Below, piece after piece: positions 33,041 to 44,459 of a DNA stretch of 64,000 nucleotides. A program made the translations under genes and the position numbers. Numbering within the stretch: the stretch's first letter is position 1; each line of letters starts with the position of its first letter. The notes under the pieces were generated by a model. It was not told the DNA's origin. It did no database searches and was given only the letters and a program-made list of their open reading frames with translations. Origin of the DNA: Gnetum montanum. Taxonomy: Eukaryota; Streptophyta; Gnetopsida; Gnetales; Gnetaceae. The stretch spans positions 19,553 through 83,552 of the forward strand of contig MNCI01004871.1 of the NCBI GenBank assembly GCA_015680685.1. The letters are read 5' to 3'.

Positions 33041-34486
33041 TGTAACGACGGAAAACGTCAGTCGCTAGAAATACCGAACGAAAGTCTGTGTACACAGTTC
33101 TAACCCCGGATTCGCGCGAGGATCGTGCTAGAGAGAAATACAAATCCGAGGTGCCTTGAATGATCTTTTCGATCAGACAGGGACTTAATTAATCAGTAAA
33201 AGGTTTGGTAATAATTTCGATGGCAAAATGAAGATTCTTTATAAAACGATGCAATATTGTTAACCTCGAAAGCAATTGAATATAATGCAAATGATTTAGA
33301 TAAGATTGCCAAATCCATCTAACTAGGGTGCAAGAGATCAGATTTGGTAGATAATACGATCACAAGATCTAGGATTTAATTTATGAAAAAACAATATGTG
33401 TGATACAATGATTTCAGGCGGGCTTCAGTTTGGATGAAGCATATGCCAGTGACAAAAAAGTTATATAAAGATGAAACAAGCGAGGATCAATCTACCTTGA
33501 TCTAGCCAATCTAGGCGCAAGGAAGTCAAACCTGTGGGAGAATATCCAGTAGCCGATTTTTTCTGATCAAGAATTCTTGTCAATCACCTCTGGCGTTCTC
33601 ACGATTGCTGATTCTCTTTTGCTCTTTTGCCAACCTTGAAGAAAAAATTTGCCAACCCCTTTGATCTTTGTCAACTAGAGCATTTATAAGGTTAGGGTTA
33701 GGAGAAAAACGTGGTTTAAGTGACGTGTGTCCTGCACTCATAAAATGTCGTTGACTCAATGTGTTGTCATTGAAGCTTGTGACACTATGCTGCGTAGCGC
33801 GTCGTAAACTACCCTCGTGCGGGCTTTGGCAACAGATTATCCTTTGATTATGCTGTGATACGCTAGAGAGTGTATTGTGGCGTATGAACTACTGATGTGC
33901 TTGTCGTTACTTGAATTATGCTGCATTACACTAAATTACACATCGTAGCATAATTCAGCGTAAAATAACGAAACTGCAAAAGTTAAAGTGTTTTTGCCGC
34001 GCTTACTTTGTTTCTATCTTTTTCGGGGTTTTTACTACACTGCACTGCATAAAGCAGCATAATGGGCCCCTTAACCAGGAAAGAAAACCCGCTAAAATGC
34101 GTGTCATACTACAGACTATTTCTTAGGCCTTGAGATTTTTACTGGGCTGTCGAAGTCTTGCATGTTTGCCATCCTTGATGCTGCAATGGACTATCTTTGA
34201 TATTACGCTGCATAATGTGATGTTACGCTATGTAGCGTAATACAACGTAATTTACCAAGAGTTAAGATTTTCGAAACAGATAACTTGCGAAGTCGGAAGC
34301 TTTGCCGTCGTGCATCCGTCGCTTTGCTCCGTCCTTTGGAATTTACTTGTGCTGTGCTGCACAGCGTGGCAGGACAGACCTTCGGCTGAAAAGGAACTTG
34401 ATGCACTGTGCGTTGTTGCAACACTTTGTCTGAATCATCGACCTTTAGCTGAACCGTCGAGGCCTCGAAATTTTCACGATGTTTCA
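33041..34486 (-). mobile_element. 3' LTR of element C
   Basis: On the minus strand it runs from TGAAACATCGTG to CGTCGTTACA. A TATA-like box (minus TATAAAT) lies at 33682-33689. The U3 part (33730-34300) is dense in TTACGC/GCGTAA-type motifs. It matches 49041-50486 base for base over long runs (for example AAGGTTTGGTAATAATTTC), with scattered mostly transition differences. A purine-rich tract (minus CAAAGAGGGGCCAT) precedes it as PPT. Confidence 0.93.
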
Positions 34487-35999
34487 ATGGCCCCTCTTTG
34501 TTGACGTTTAGAGGACTCGCCCGAAAGACATCAACAAAGAATACGAAACACCGGAAAGGCAAAAGCGTTAACAACATCTGTTGGAGACTGCTCAAATGTC
34601 GTTTTGCCAAACTTAGAAGTATGAAGATGAAGGGTTATAAAGAAGGGATCTCACAAGAGTTAGAGATGGTAGGTTCGGGGAAGACTCAAATACATGAACA
34701 TAAAGCTTCTCCGAACAAGTCATTACGTCCTTTCGCTAATGTGTTTATGAAAGGTTACATCGTTATACTGCATATGGAGGGCTTGCAAGGACGAGTTATG
34801 TTACGCCTGCATGGCCTGGACGAGTTGTTTTACATCCATTTTGCCAAAACCCTCCCCCTTTTTTTTTCCTATTTTTTTTAATATTGCATGCCACCAGGCG
34901 AGCTATGTTACGCCAGTTTGTGGGCATGATAATGCAAACGGATCGACTTAGTGCTCATGTTCTGTACAAGCGGGGAAGAAGGCAGGGTAAGGAAAGGGGG
35001 AAAACAAGGTAAGGTACCCAAGAGAGGTAGGGTTTACACTTTCAAGTGACAAGACGAGTTTGAGCAGCCACCTCCGAACACCATGACACCTCACCTCCCA
35101 ATGAAAGTATTCCCGATCAATGCTGTCGTAACAAGTAACCTGCAAAACACAACATGGAACAGAAAGCCAAAAACAAACGTCCTGATCGCTAAGGAGGGAG
35201 GCTGTTGAAATAAGCGCCATCCAAAATGACAGGGAGAGTGTAGGCCCTTGAAGATGGGACCGCAGCAAGCAGCAAGAGTGCCAATGTTGATGCCGTGGTT
35301 CTGGTAATTGCCATCGAGAGCCAGATTCGTCTTGCTTGAAGGACCATGCAAAGAACATGTTAGACGAATCTGCCAAGCCAAAATTTAGTGACGACAATGG
35401 ATGGAGGCCGCTGAGGCTGCGAATGACCATAGTTTCTTCATGGCCCCAAGCAACGAAGTTGATCCTAGGAGGTGCAGCTACAAAGCGGTCATCATAGCAA
35501 CATCTCCGAGGGGTTAGTAGTATGCCTTTCGACATGTCCAAGGAATCAGCAGAATCTCGGTGGGGTAACGGCATTGTGTCTATCCCAACGCCTTACCCAC
35601 TCCATCTGGTAGGGATGCAGTGCAAGAATGATCACACTCGCTTGCTTCATGGATGGCTTTGTTGATAGATTCCAGTTTTAGGTCCTGGTTGATCGTTATT
35701 GCTAGTTTTAAGTCTCAGCAGACCATGGTCCCGGTTTAATGTCTGAGCATACTAGAATCTGCTATTTTTACGTCGTAGCGGACGATGGAAGGGCTAGTTT
35801 ATGGTCGTAGCAGACCATGTTGTGGGTGTCAGTTTTATGTCGTGACTCAGGGACAAGTCTGTGCTGGTTTAGTGTTTCAGCAGACGTGTGCTTACCTTTG
35901 CTAGTTTAGCATCTTGGCGAACGCGTGCAAGAGCTACTAGTTTTACGTCGTAGCGACCGTTTGTTACCTGATTTTGAGCTTAATCGATGTTCAGATGTA
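34487..35999. other. Element C 3' tail: PPT, unknown ORF region, imperfect tandem repeats
   Basis: Next to the LTR is the polypurine tract (34487-34500). At 34948-35574 the minus strand stays open for 208 codons, with Leu/Ser/Cys-rich stretches such as MAWQIRLTCSLHG in an overlapping frame. A TTTTGCAG/GTTACTTG junction at about 35140 looks like a splice acceptor, so this may be a captured host fragment. I do not recognise it. From about 35650 to 35960 an imperfect repeat of GCTAGTTTTACGTCGTAGCGGACC occurs five or more times with 50 to 65 bp spacing. Confidence 0.5.
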
Positions 36000-37271
36000 A
36001 TACCGCTTTAGGTACAGATGATTCACCGAATTTGGTAGTTTTTTGCCGTCGGTGTCTGCTAACTTGAATGCTTCGTTGCCGTATGCGTCGATGACCAAGA
36101 AAGGGCCTTCCCAATTTGCAGCGAACTTGCCTACTGGTTCATGAATGGCCTTGAGAACTAAATCTCCTTTCTCGATCGATCGTTGATGCAGGTTGTATCG
36201 ATGCTTCTATCTCTATTTGTCCTGATATCTCTCGATGGTGTCGAGCATCTGGATGTGTTTCTCCTCCACTAAGTCTAAATCCACGATTCTAGACTCATTA
36301 TGTTGAGTCTCATTTATAACCGTAGATAGGACCATCTGCAATGAGGGAACCTGTAATTCCAAGTGTAACACTGCTTCTGATCCGTAGACCAGGTTATAGG
36401 GTGTCTTGTCTGTGGCTGTTCTGCACATCGTACGATACACCCATAGCACATAGAGGATTTTTTCATGCCACCACTTCTTATTACTGTCTAGCATTTTCTT
36501 GAGTAAATTGACGATCACCTTGTTTGTTTCCTCTACTTGACCATTTGCTTGCGGGTAATAAGGTGAAGAAAAAGATTGCCTAATATCAAGGTTATTGCAA
36601 AAAGATTTGGTTTCTGTGCTACTAAATTGTGGTCCGTTGTCAGTCACAATACTCGTAGAGAGTCCAAATCTGGTCACAATATTGTCTAAGATGAAATGGC
36701 AAACCTGTCGAGATGTAATTTTTCGTAGGGGGATAGCCTCAACCCACTTTGTAAAATACTCAGTGGCGGTAATAATGAAGCTATGACCTACGGAAGATTT
36801 AGGCGAGATGGGGTCTATGATGTCCAATCCCCATCGTTGGAATGGCCAAGTCATTTGGGTAGTGTGTAGCTCAATTGGGGACACGTGCATTAGATTTGCA
36901 TAACGCTGGCACGTGTCACACATCTTAACCTTGGCAAGGCAGTCTTTTTCCATGTACGACCAATAATACCCTAAGCGTTTGATTTTAGCAGTCATTGCTC
37001 GCGGGGCTACATGTCCTTCGCACAGCCCTTCATGGACGTCGTTAACTATTCGTTGTGCTTGGTCACTGTTGACACAAGTAAGCAATACCCCAACGAAGGA
37101 GCATCTACAGAGAGTACTGTCTCTAAGGATGACGTATTGCCTAGCACGTTTGCACACTGCATCTTTTTGCGCATGTGTTAGCTCGTGCAATGGTTCGCCA
37201 TGCAGAAGGTAAGTTTTAATGCTATCATACCATTCTGACATTCCTTCCACATTTAATGAGGAAATTTGCAT
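36000..37271 (-). pseudogene. Element C integrase (Tat clade)
   Basis: The open frame 37271-36213 covers 352 residues. The HHCC zinc domain is visible (VHEGLCEGHVAPRAM, then CDTCQRYAN). The catalytic core has WGLDIIDPI (Asp), IVTDNGPQF (Asp) and YPQANGQVEETNK (Glu), so the DD-E triad is intact. After two stops near 36210 the C-terminal domain continues as GDLVLKAIHEPVGKFAANWE and ends LYLKRYY near 36000. It is in the same frame as RT and RNase H, separated from RNase H by a single stop at 37272-37274. Confidence 0.92.
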
Positions 37272-37274
37272 CGC

Positions 37275-38147
37275 TTAAATGACAAGCTCTGTACATTCTA
37301 TCATTAAAGCAGGCCAAGTGGCAAACAAACGTGGTGGCACGTTTAGTGCCAGTGTTGCTAGTGCATCAGCGACAGCGTTTTCGTTGCACGACACGTGTTG
37401 AGCATCGGTTGTCACGAATTGCTTCAGGAGATCTTTAGCCATATCGCAGTAGGGCTGTAGGTGCACAGCCTTGTAGGCGTAGACTCCTGTGATTTGATTA
37501 ATTACCAGCATCGAATCACCTCGGATTGCCAGGTGTTGAACATCGAGTTCCCTGGCCATCAGCAATCCTCTAAGGAGCCCCTCATACTCTGTCACGTTGT
37601 TCGTACAAGGGAAGGTCAGGCGGTAAGCCGATGGATGCACATCCTTAGGAGAAAGCGTAATAACGGCGACGGCACTGCCACCTCTAGTGGTTGAAGCTCC
37701 ATCAAAATATAACGTCTCTTCAAGGCTTGTTGATACAGGGCTTAAACTATGTACATGTACATGTTTATCCAGGAATTCTGGCTCTATTGTAGCTTGATCG
37801 TTAACCGGCAACATTGCTAATTGGTCAGCTATGGCCTGGCCTTTGGTGGATGACTGGCCAACATAATGTAAATCGAACTCAGCTGTGATAGCTTTCCAGC
37901 GAGCTATCCTACTACTTTCATACAAATTGTTGGAGATAGCCCGCAGAACGTTACTTTTAAAAATTATGTTGACCTGACTACGAAAAAGATAATGCCTACA
38001 TTTTTTAAGTGCGAAAACTAATGCTAAACAGTTATGCTCCACTTCATTGTACCTTGTTTCGTACGTAAATAGAGCATGACTGAGGTAATAGATAGGTGTT
38101 TCTGACCCATCGTTCTTGTTCTGGCAAAGTAACACAGCTATAGACAC
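37275..38147 (-). pseudogene. Element C dual RNase H (Ty3-type plus archaeal-type)
   Basis: The first part (to about residue 120) is the usual Ty3/gypsy RNase H, with IYYLSHALFTYETRYNEVE and CLALVFALKKCRHYL. It lacks a clear first Asp: the frame opens after a stop, and the equivalent of CDAS reads NSDVS. The second part contains LYFDGASTTRGGSAVAVI, CTNNVTEYEGLLRGLLMA, LAIRGDSMLVINQI and NAVADALATLA. This is an archaeal-type RNase H with its D-E-D-D residues kept. Possession of this second RNase H is the known hallmark of the Tat clade. Confidence 0.92.
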
Positions 38148-38177
38148 GTCTGAGTTAGCTAGATAAATGTAGAAAGG

Positions 38178-39491
38178 CTAATCCCTTTGTGGCGGAAAGA
38201 CTGTTGGTAAATATTGCAGCTCTTCTTTTAAGTTGTCAAATGTGCGCTGGCAGTCATCAATCCATTCAAAATTGACACCCTTCTTCAAAAGATGTTGCAT
38301 GGGATGTAATTTATCTGTTAATTTTGAAATGAATCGTTTGATGAACTGAAGCCTACCCTGTAACCCACGTAGTTCCTTGAGATTTGTTGGTGGCGTTGAA
38401 TCAACGATGGCTTTAACCTTGTCGGGGTTGACTCGGATGCCAGTCTCTGATACCACAAACCCCAACATGCGTCCGGTTTTGACTCCGAATAGGCATTTCT
38501 TTAGGTTAAGCCATAAGTCATGTTGGAGACATTGTTTAAGGACTAACTCCAAGTCTTCTGAATGATCTTCTAACTTTATAGACTTGACAACTATGTCATC
38601 TACGTAGTCGTTCAATCTTCCTAAGAGGTAATCACTAAAGATGTATGTCATGGCTTGTTGATACGTTGCTCCAGCGTTTTTTAACCCGAAAGGCATCATG
38701 GTGTAGCAGAAGGTCCCCTAGGGCGTCATGAATGTTGTGGTCAATTGGTGCTTTGGGTTAATACGAATTTGATTATAGCCTGAAAAGCCATCCATAAAGG
38801 ATAGAAGCGCATGACCAGCTGTTGTGTCAATCAGTTGGTTGATACTCGACAACGGGAAGTTGTCCTTAATTGTAGCTTTGTTCAGATCCCAGAAGTCTAT
38901 GCAGATGCATATGCCTCCCGTTTTCTTAAAGATAACTACAATGTTGGACACCCAATCTGAGTAATCAACCGCATGGATGAAGCCAGTCTGATATAGCTTG
39001 GTGATTTCATCACGCACTACTAGCGCGATTTCCGGCTTAATCTTTCGTGCCTTCTATCTAATTGGTTTGATGCATGGGTCTAAGATTATGTTGTGTTGTA
39101 TTAATCTCGAGTTTAGACCTGGCATGTCTTCATATGACCATGCGAATACAGCAGCGTTGTTTTGGAGCACTTGGGTTATGTCACTTTGCATCCGTTGGTC
39201 TAGAAGGGAACTAACCCTAAGAGTTTTATTTTCACCCTTGTGCGTAACCACAGGGACCTCGCTAAGAGGGTCCTCGGTTACATCACCAGCCTCCAGGTCG
39301 AGTGTTTGGGCCAGATGTTCTGGCCAGTCTGGGGATGTTTCCAAAGTTACTATGGTTGCATCATAAAGGGAAGGGTCTGTTTCTATCAGCGTATGATTAA
39401 GTTGCATAATGATCTTCCCACACGACCCTATTAAGGCTAAGGGTGCGGATAAAGCTACGTCCATTTGCGAGTGATCTTGCAAAATCGTCAA
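38178..39491 (-). pseudogene. Element C reverse transcriptase (Tat clade)
   Basis: From 39491 the PR-RT linker runs to AAVFAWSYEDMPGLNSRLIQ. The RT core follows: VVRDEITKLYQTGFIHAVDY, SDWVSNIVVIFKKTGGICIC, KDNFPLSSINQLID, LLSFMDGFSGYNQIRI, a stop, MMPFGLKNAGATYQQAM and the catalytic box NDYVDDIVVKS with both Asp residues intact. The thumb and connection reach LRGLQGRLQFIKRFISKL. All pieces are in one frame; the only breaks are stops near 39050, 38716 and 38175. Confidence 0.93.
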
Positions 39492-40049
39492 AAACGGAAA
39501 TTGTTACATCGTTTTTTCGTCAATCTGTTAAATGATAAAATTTCGTTTTATGTCAAAATTGCGTGTTAGAGAAGTTTCCAGTTTAAGGTCTTAGTGGACC
39601 GTTACAAATGCACATAGCTTCTAAAAAGAAATGCCGAGCTAAGCGTGCCAGACACTAGCGTATGAAATAAGATGAAAAGTGCAACGTGGCGCTTCTAGCG
39701 TATCGAAATGATTGGATTTGCATTTCGCACAAACGTAGTTGATGCGGCCGAATTACGGGGTCATAAGCATGGCGTTAGTTTAGGGTCATTTCGAACTGTA
39801 ACCTAAATGATATCTCCAACATTAATGCCCAGATCCTCGCGTTTTATGTCATACTAACACACGCGTTTTGGGAAAGTTCCACGTCGATCGGGCAAAAATA
39901 ATCAATTGGTTTCAAGCATTTTGTTTATAAACCAGTAGTTCATACCCAAAATAGGTTACCAATATCGCGAATTTGGACTTGGTTATAGCGGTAAGAGAGC
40001 GTGAGCAGACGATTTTTTGAGGATTTTGTTCAATTGCAACTTTGCAACA
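39492..40049 (+). promoter_or_regulatory. Presumed promoter region of the antisense gene inside element C
   Basis: No coding run on either strand. A TATA-like TTTATAAA lies at 39924-39931, about 120 bp before the ATG at 40050, on the strand of the antisense gene. Single copies of the AGTTTAAGGTC-type repeat occur at about 39590 and 39778, matching the array at the other end of the insert. The promoter assignment is inference from position and the TATA match only. Confidence 0.35.
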
Positions 40050-43000
40050 ATGGCACCTAAGGTTAAAGGAAAGAACACTAAGTTGGCCAGGATTGACGAG
40101 ATGTAGGAAAGTTTGCAGCAGATTTCACAAGCCAGAGTAGAAGCTCTAGATGTTACTCTGCTTAACCGGTAAGTTGCTGTCCATCCCTTTCCGCCATTGT
40201 CATATTTGTTGCAGCGTCGTGGTTTGTATATTTTGGACTTATGTTGGTCAGGCACTAATGTCTATTTGTACGCACTGAATTATTGTTATGAAGGTTTAGG
40301 CGATAAGGAATAATGTTGTACAGAGATAATGTATAGCGTGTAGATGTAATGTAATCAGAGTTTTTGTAATAATGATATATTGCATCGGAGTAATGCACAG
40401 TATTTGCTTTCACCGTCTTTGTCAGAGACAGACCTTGAGCTATTACAAGGGTTTAGGCGATTTTGGCTATGCGCCTTCGGTATACGCTGTAATTTTTCAG
40501 GCATTGTGCGATCCCTAATGTGGCGTCACAAATATTCGTGCCTAGATTTTGTCTAACAGTAGTACATTTGTATCCTATAGTATTATGCTAAAGCCCGTCC
40601 TAATAATTTTGGACATCGTGGGTGTTCTGTGTTGCATTCATGTCCCCACGGCCAATGTTCCTCCTCCTCATGCTTGTCTAAAGGAGGAGGCGGTATGGTT
40701 CCGAAGAGGCACACGGGATTTTCTACAATTTTTGCTTCGCAATTACATCGTAATCGTTTGGTCGCATCTACCAGGCAATGAAGTTGTTGCTGTTTTAGAG
40801 ATGCTATTGGTCGGTTCGATGCAGAGCATCTTAGCGTTTCTGTCAGACGGCGCGATTAAAACTATGCAGGTGCAAGACTGCAAATAGAACGTCAGGGGTT
40901 TAAGGCATTTAAATTGGATTTGGGAAATGCCCAGGTTTAACTATTATCATGCCTATAACACTCTGTTCGTGGCCCATCATCCCACAACTTATTTCCAGAA
41001 TCCACTTGGTACCACGCATTACGCAGGCAGGTAAGATTCGCTTCATTTCGCTGTATTGTAATGCTAACTACTGTTTAGATGCATATTGAGCGTAAAGAGT
41101 TGTTTGTGTTTCTGGCATAGGTTTTTTATCAATGAAAGCGGTCTTATGAACAATAATGATACATTGTCGTTGGTCGAGAGTGCTATAAGGGAGTTTACCT
41201 CTATCAACAACGTGCGGGCTGCTGTCATGAGACATCTGGCATTCGAGATCCCAGAATACCCTACCCATTATGCCGACTTCTTTTCTAGGTGCAAGAAACT
41301 CGGATGGCTGGATAGGGAGTGGACTTTGGACCCTCCCCTTACCGTTGTAGATGTTCAAAGGAAAATCCCTTCATTTCCTTTACCTTTCGGGCCTGGTAAG
41401 CTTTGTGGTAATGATGAATTGGATCAATATTTGTCAATGTGTGATGATGATGTGAAATCATCTTGGTTCAACTATGGTTTCGTGTTAATAGTCAGGGAAT
41501 CACGGGAAATTACAATCATGGCTTTCGGTCGCAGGGCCACCAGTCTCTTCTTCCGTTATGGTGACATAAAGGAGGCACAACATTGGCTCGACCACAGAGC
41601 GGCCCCAATTGTAGTAACCAATAACATTCGTGAAGCTGGACTGATGGACCTTTTCTTGGCCATAACCCCTGATGCTACTGCAGGTGAAATGTTGACCCTG
41701 GTCAACTCCTTTAGCGAGGGAGCCGAACGTCTCTACATACGCATACGTAATGTACACGTAAATTTTGACATTAACGCTCAGCTGTTCGCTGATTTCTTTG
41801 GGGTCCCCTCCGACGATTTTCCCATAGATGAAAAGTTGAAGAGGAGCTCCAAACTTCATAAAGAGATCGAGGAGTAGCTGGAGGTTCAGAAAGAAACCAA
41901 GGGGATCCTTGGCGATAGGATTGTGTTGGAGGTGGCCCATACCATTTACCCCCTTTTTCGGGCCCGGGCCTTTCCTAAGACACTCTCGCAAGGGAGATTC
42001 CTCACCATCGAGCAGGCCTGAATTATGTGAGAGGTCTTAGAGGAGGGGACACGCTTCAATTGGGCGAGCTATTTTTCTGAAGGCTTGCGCGTTGAGATGG
42101 TCAAGCTTCGCCAAAAGCTTGAAAATCGTTTCAACGTGCATTTTGCCTTCTTCATAGCTTGCTTCCAGCATTTTGCCGAATTTATGGTGGTCCAGAGGAA
42201 TGGGGTTTGGGTGCAACAAGATTGCACCCAGATTTCCAAACCATGGATCTCCCATATTTTCAGCACTATCTTGTTGCAAGACCCTCTTGAGGGGATCAGG
42301 GAGTCATTGTCGGTAACGATTAGGAGTATGGCTGCACCTCGAACGCGGGGCCAAGACAGTGTGGGTGGAGTGCCCCCCTCTTACACCAGCGATGTGTCGA
42401 GGGGGAAGCGCATGGCTACTGAGATAGTGGATTTGTCAATGCCATGGAAAAGACCTCGTTTAAATGAGGGATCTACTGAGCCAGCGGGTGGTGTCGGGAA
42501 AAAGATGCAAATTAGGTTCCAACGGAGTATTCTTCTGAGCGGTAAGTGTTCAAATGTGTTAGTGGTTATGATTTGCGTAGAGACTGTAGCGTAACATTTA
42601 TTGAATAAAAGTGAAATCTTATGTTAACTAGTCATGTTGTATAACAGCGAGGAAAAAGGTTGTAGACCGGTTGACCCTTGAAATGGGGGCTATGGTCTTA
42701 CGGCGTGGAGAAGGGGCCTCAGTCTCGGTAGAAGAGGCCCCAATTAATAAATAGAGGAGTGCATAGCCTCCTGCATGTGAAGAGGAAATAGCTGTGGAGG
42801 ATGCCGAAGTCCTTTTGGCTGGAATTAACTGAGGTAAGTGGTTTGTTGCTTGATGTAGTGGTAGACCCTAGACAACTTCTACAGGTTATACTGGTTATCG
42901 TAATGTCTCAGTCATACCTTTTATTCTGCATAACAGGTGACCAGAGCGTGCCCTTAACAGCGGTGGCGACTCAATCCTGGGGCGAATTTCCTAATAAATT

Positions 43001-44268
43001 CACCTTTATAGAAGGTGTCGGTCAAGATATGATCAGTAGCTTAGAGCGAATCGATCCTGAAGCTAGTACGCTACAATCATTACGCAAAGGTTATTTTTAT
43101 TATGGCATTATGCTACTTTATGCCTAACTGTTATTTTCGTGTTATTAGGAGCTTGCCTCAAGTGGGACCCGTTAGAGCTTATCGATTTAGACACCACCAA
43201 GCCCTCACCAGAAGCGACTGTCGTGCCATACAACATTTACGATGAGATGCATAAATGTGCTTTACGCTCAACTCGCTCCTTATGGGAGTGTCAGAGTGTA
43301 AATGAGGACCTTTGGAAGAGGTTGCACAGGTCGGAGAAGGAGAGAGTGGCTCTACGCAATGAGGTTGGGGATCTAAGGTCACGGAATGAATTCCTGCAAG
43401 CCCAGGAGATGGGAAGCGAGGACTAGAGGACAGTTGTCATTAACTACGCTCATTATTGGGCTGTCGTCAGGAACAGTGTCCAAACTAGTCGTGAATTGGT
43501 TAAATAGCATATGCAAATGGACCTCCTTGCTCAGAAGAACCAGGATTGGAAGGACTTTAGCGCGAGTATTCAAGAGTGGGGGCAGACGCAAAAAGATCAC
43601 AAACAGGTCTACAAACGAGAAAGCACTGCCTACCGTCAACATTATAGGGACTCTGCCATTGAGACACAATCCCTTCAGCTGTTTCTCGACGTTATAGGTG
43701 CTTCCAAGGCATTTGAAAAGTTCCAGGAGCAAGTGACGGTGAGTGCCTCGCCAGAAAGAGAAGTGACTCTTCTTGGAGGTGAGACCACCATCCCTTCTTT
43801 CTTCCCTGAACCACCCTGATGGACTCCCGTGGAGAAGGGGAAGGTCAAGGCTGGAACTAATCTAGGAGACGGGGTTTGGTCTGAGCTCACCGAGGATGAA
43901 ATCATGCGACGTCTATGGATTTGCTTAGAACAAGTCCCCTTTGCTGCTGATGCGGGACCATCACAGGTAAGTTGCAGCATTATTACATTTTTTGTTATAC
44001 CTAGTTTTGATGACAATGTTAATCTATGTACCATGTCTGATCACAGGAACGACCTGAGGAAATTCCTCGACATGATGAAGCTAATGAAGGTGGTGGTCCT
44101 CATGAAGAGGGTTTGCAGGAAATAGAGCGTGCTGAAGGGTCTCATGAAGAGGATCGCCCTTATGAAGGGGTTCCTCGTCCAAAGGGTGGCCTCTATGAGG
44201 ATGACCTCCTTAGAGTAGAAGTTGAACTAAGGGATACAGGAGACAGTGGTAATAAGGGAGATGCGTAA
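40050..44268 (+). pseudogene. Antisense multi-exon gene carried by element C (FCP1-like domain, unknown domain, coiled coil)
   Basis: The plus strand, opposite to C, holds a split gene with consistent reading phase through six introns. Proposed exons are 40050-40168, 40428-41030, 41121-42541, 42648-42833, 42937-43089, 43149-43966 and 44047-44268. Five of six donors are GTAAG and all acceptors are AG. The start is MAPKVKGKNTKLARIDEM. Exon 2 is like an FCP1/HAD phosphatase domain. Exon 3 (about 470 codons) is unrecognised, with FFINESGLMNNND, HYADFFSRCKKLGWLDREW and YGDIKEAQHWLDHRAAPIV. Later exons give a basic linker (KRPRLNEG), a coiled coil (RNEVGDLRSRNEFLQAQE) and an acidic Glu-rich tail ending GDSGNKGDA. 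About a dozen in-frame stops show decay. Antisense extra ORFs are known in Tat elements; this domain set is not one I know. Confidence 0.7.
40549..41030 (+). pseudogene. FCP1/NIF-like HAD phosphatase domain (decayed) within the antisense gene
   Basis: The reading frame contains KPVLIILDIVGVLC (HAD motif I, D-x-D/N-G, second residue now Val). It continues with WFRRGTRDFLQFLLRNYIVI and VWSHLPGNEVV (FCP family: RPG...FL, then the WSS motif II) and VLEMLLVGSMQSILAF. After a stop come RFNYYHAYNTLFVAHHP and NPLGTTHY (family: Y-x-x-NTL-x-VDDSP...NP). The order and spacing fit the plant FCP1-homology domain of Ser/Thr phosphatases. The catalytic DDSP reads AHHP and motif I lacks its second acidic residue, so it cannot be an active phosphatase of this class. 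The assignment rests on motif recall, not a search. Confidence 0.6.
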
Positions 44269-44459
44269 TGAATTAGCCTCAAGTTTTATTGTGGTGTAAC
44301 AAGATAAGAGACTATATTTCTTTCTTTTAACATATTTGAGACAGATTTCAGTATTAATGTTAATGTTCTTTTTGTTGTTTTCTCTTTATGTAACATGTAT
44401 CATAGGTTTTAACGTTATGATAAATTGTGATTAGTTTTAAAAGCGTGGCATCAATGTGG

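Noticed and set aside
41500-41991. Minus-strand ORF of 163 codons as part of element C pol
   Set aside because: It is antisense to exon 3 of the plus-strand gene and has no retrotransposon motif.
44041-44268. Glu/His-rich plus-strand end as a tandem repeat only
   Set aside because: The repeats (CATGAAGAGG) are codon-periodic and in phase with exon 7 of the antisense gene, so they are better read as coding sequence.
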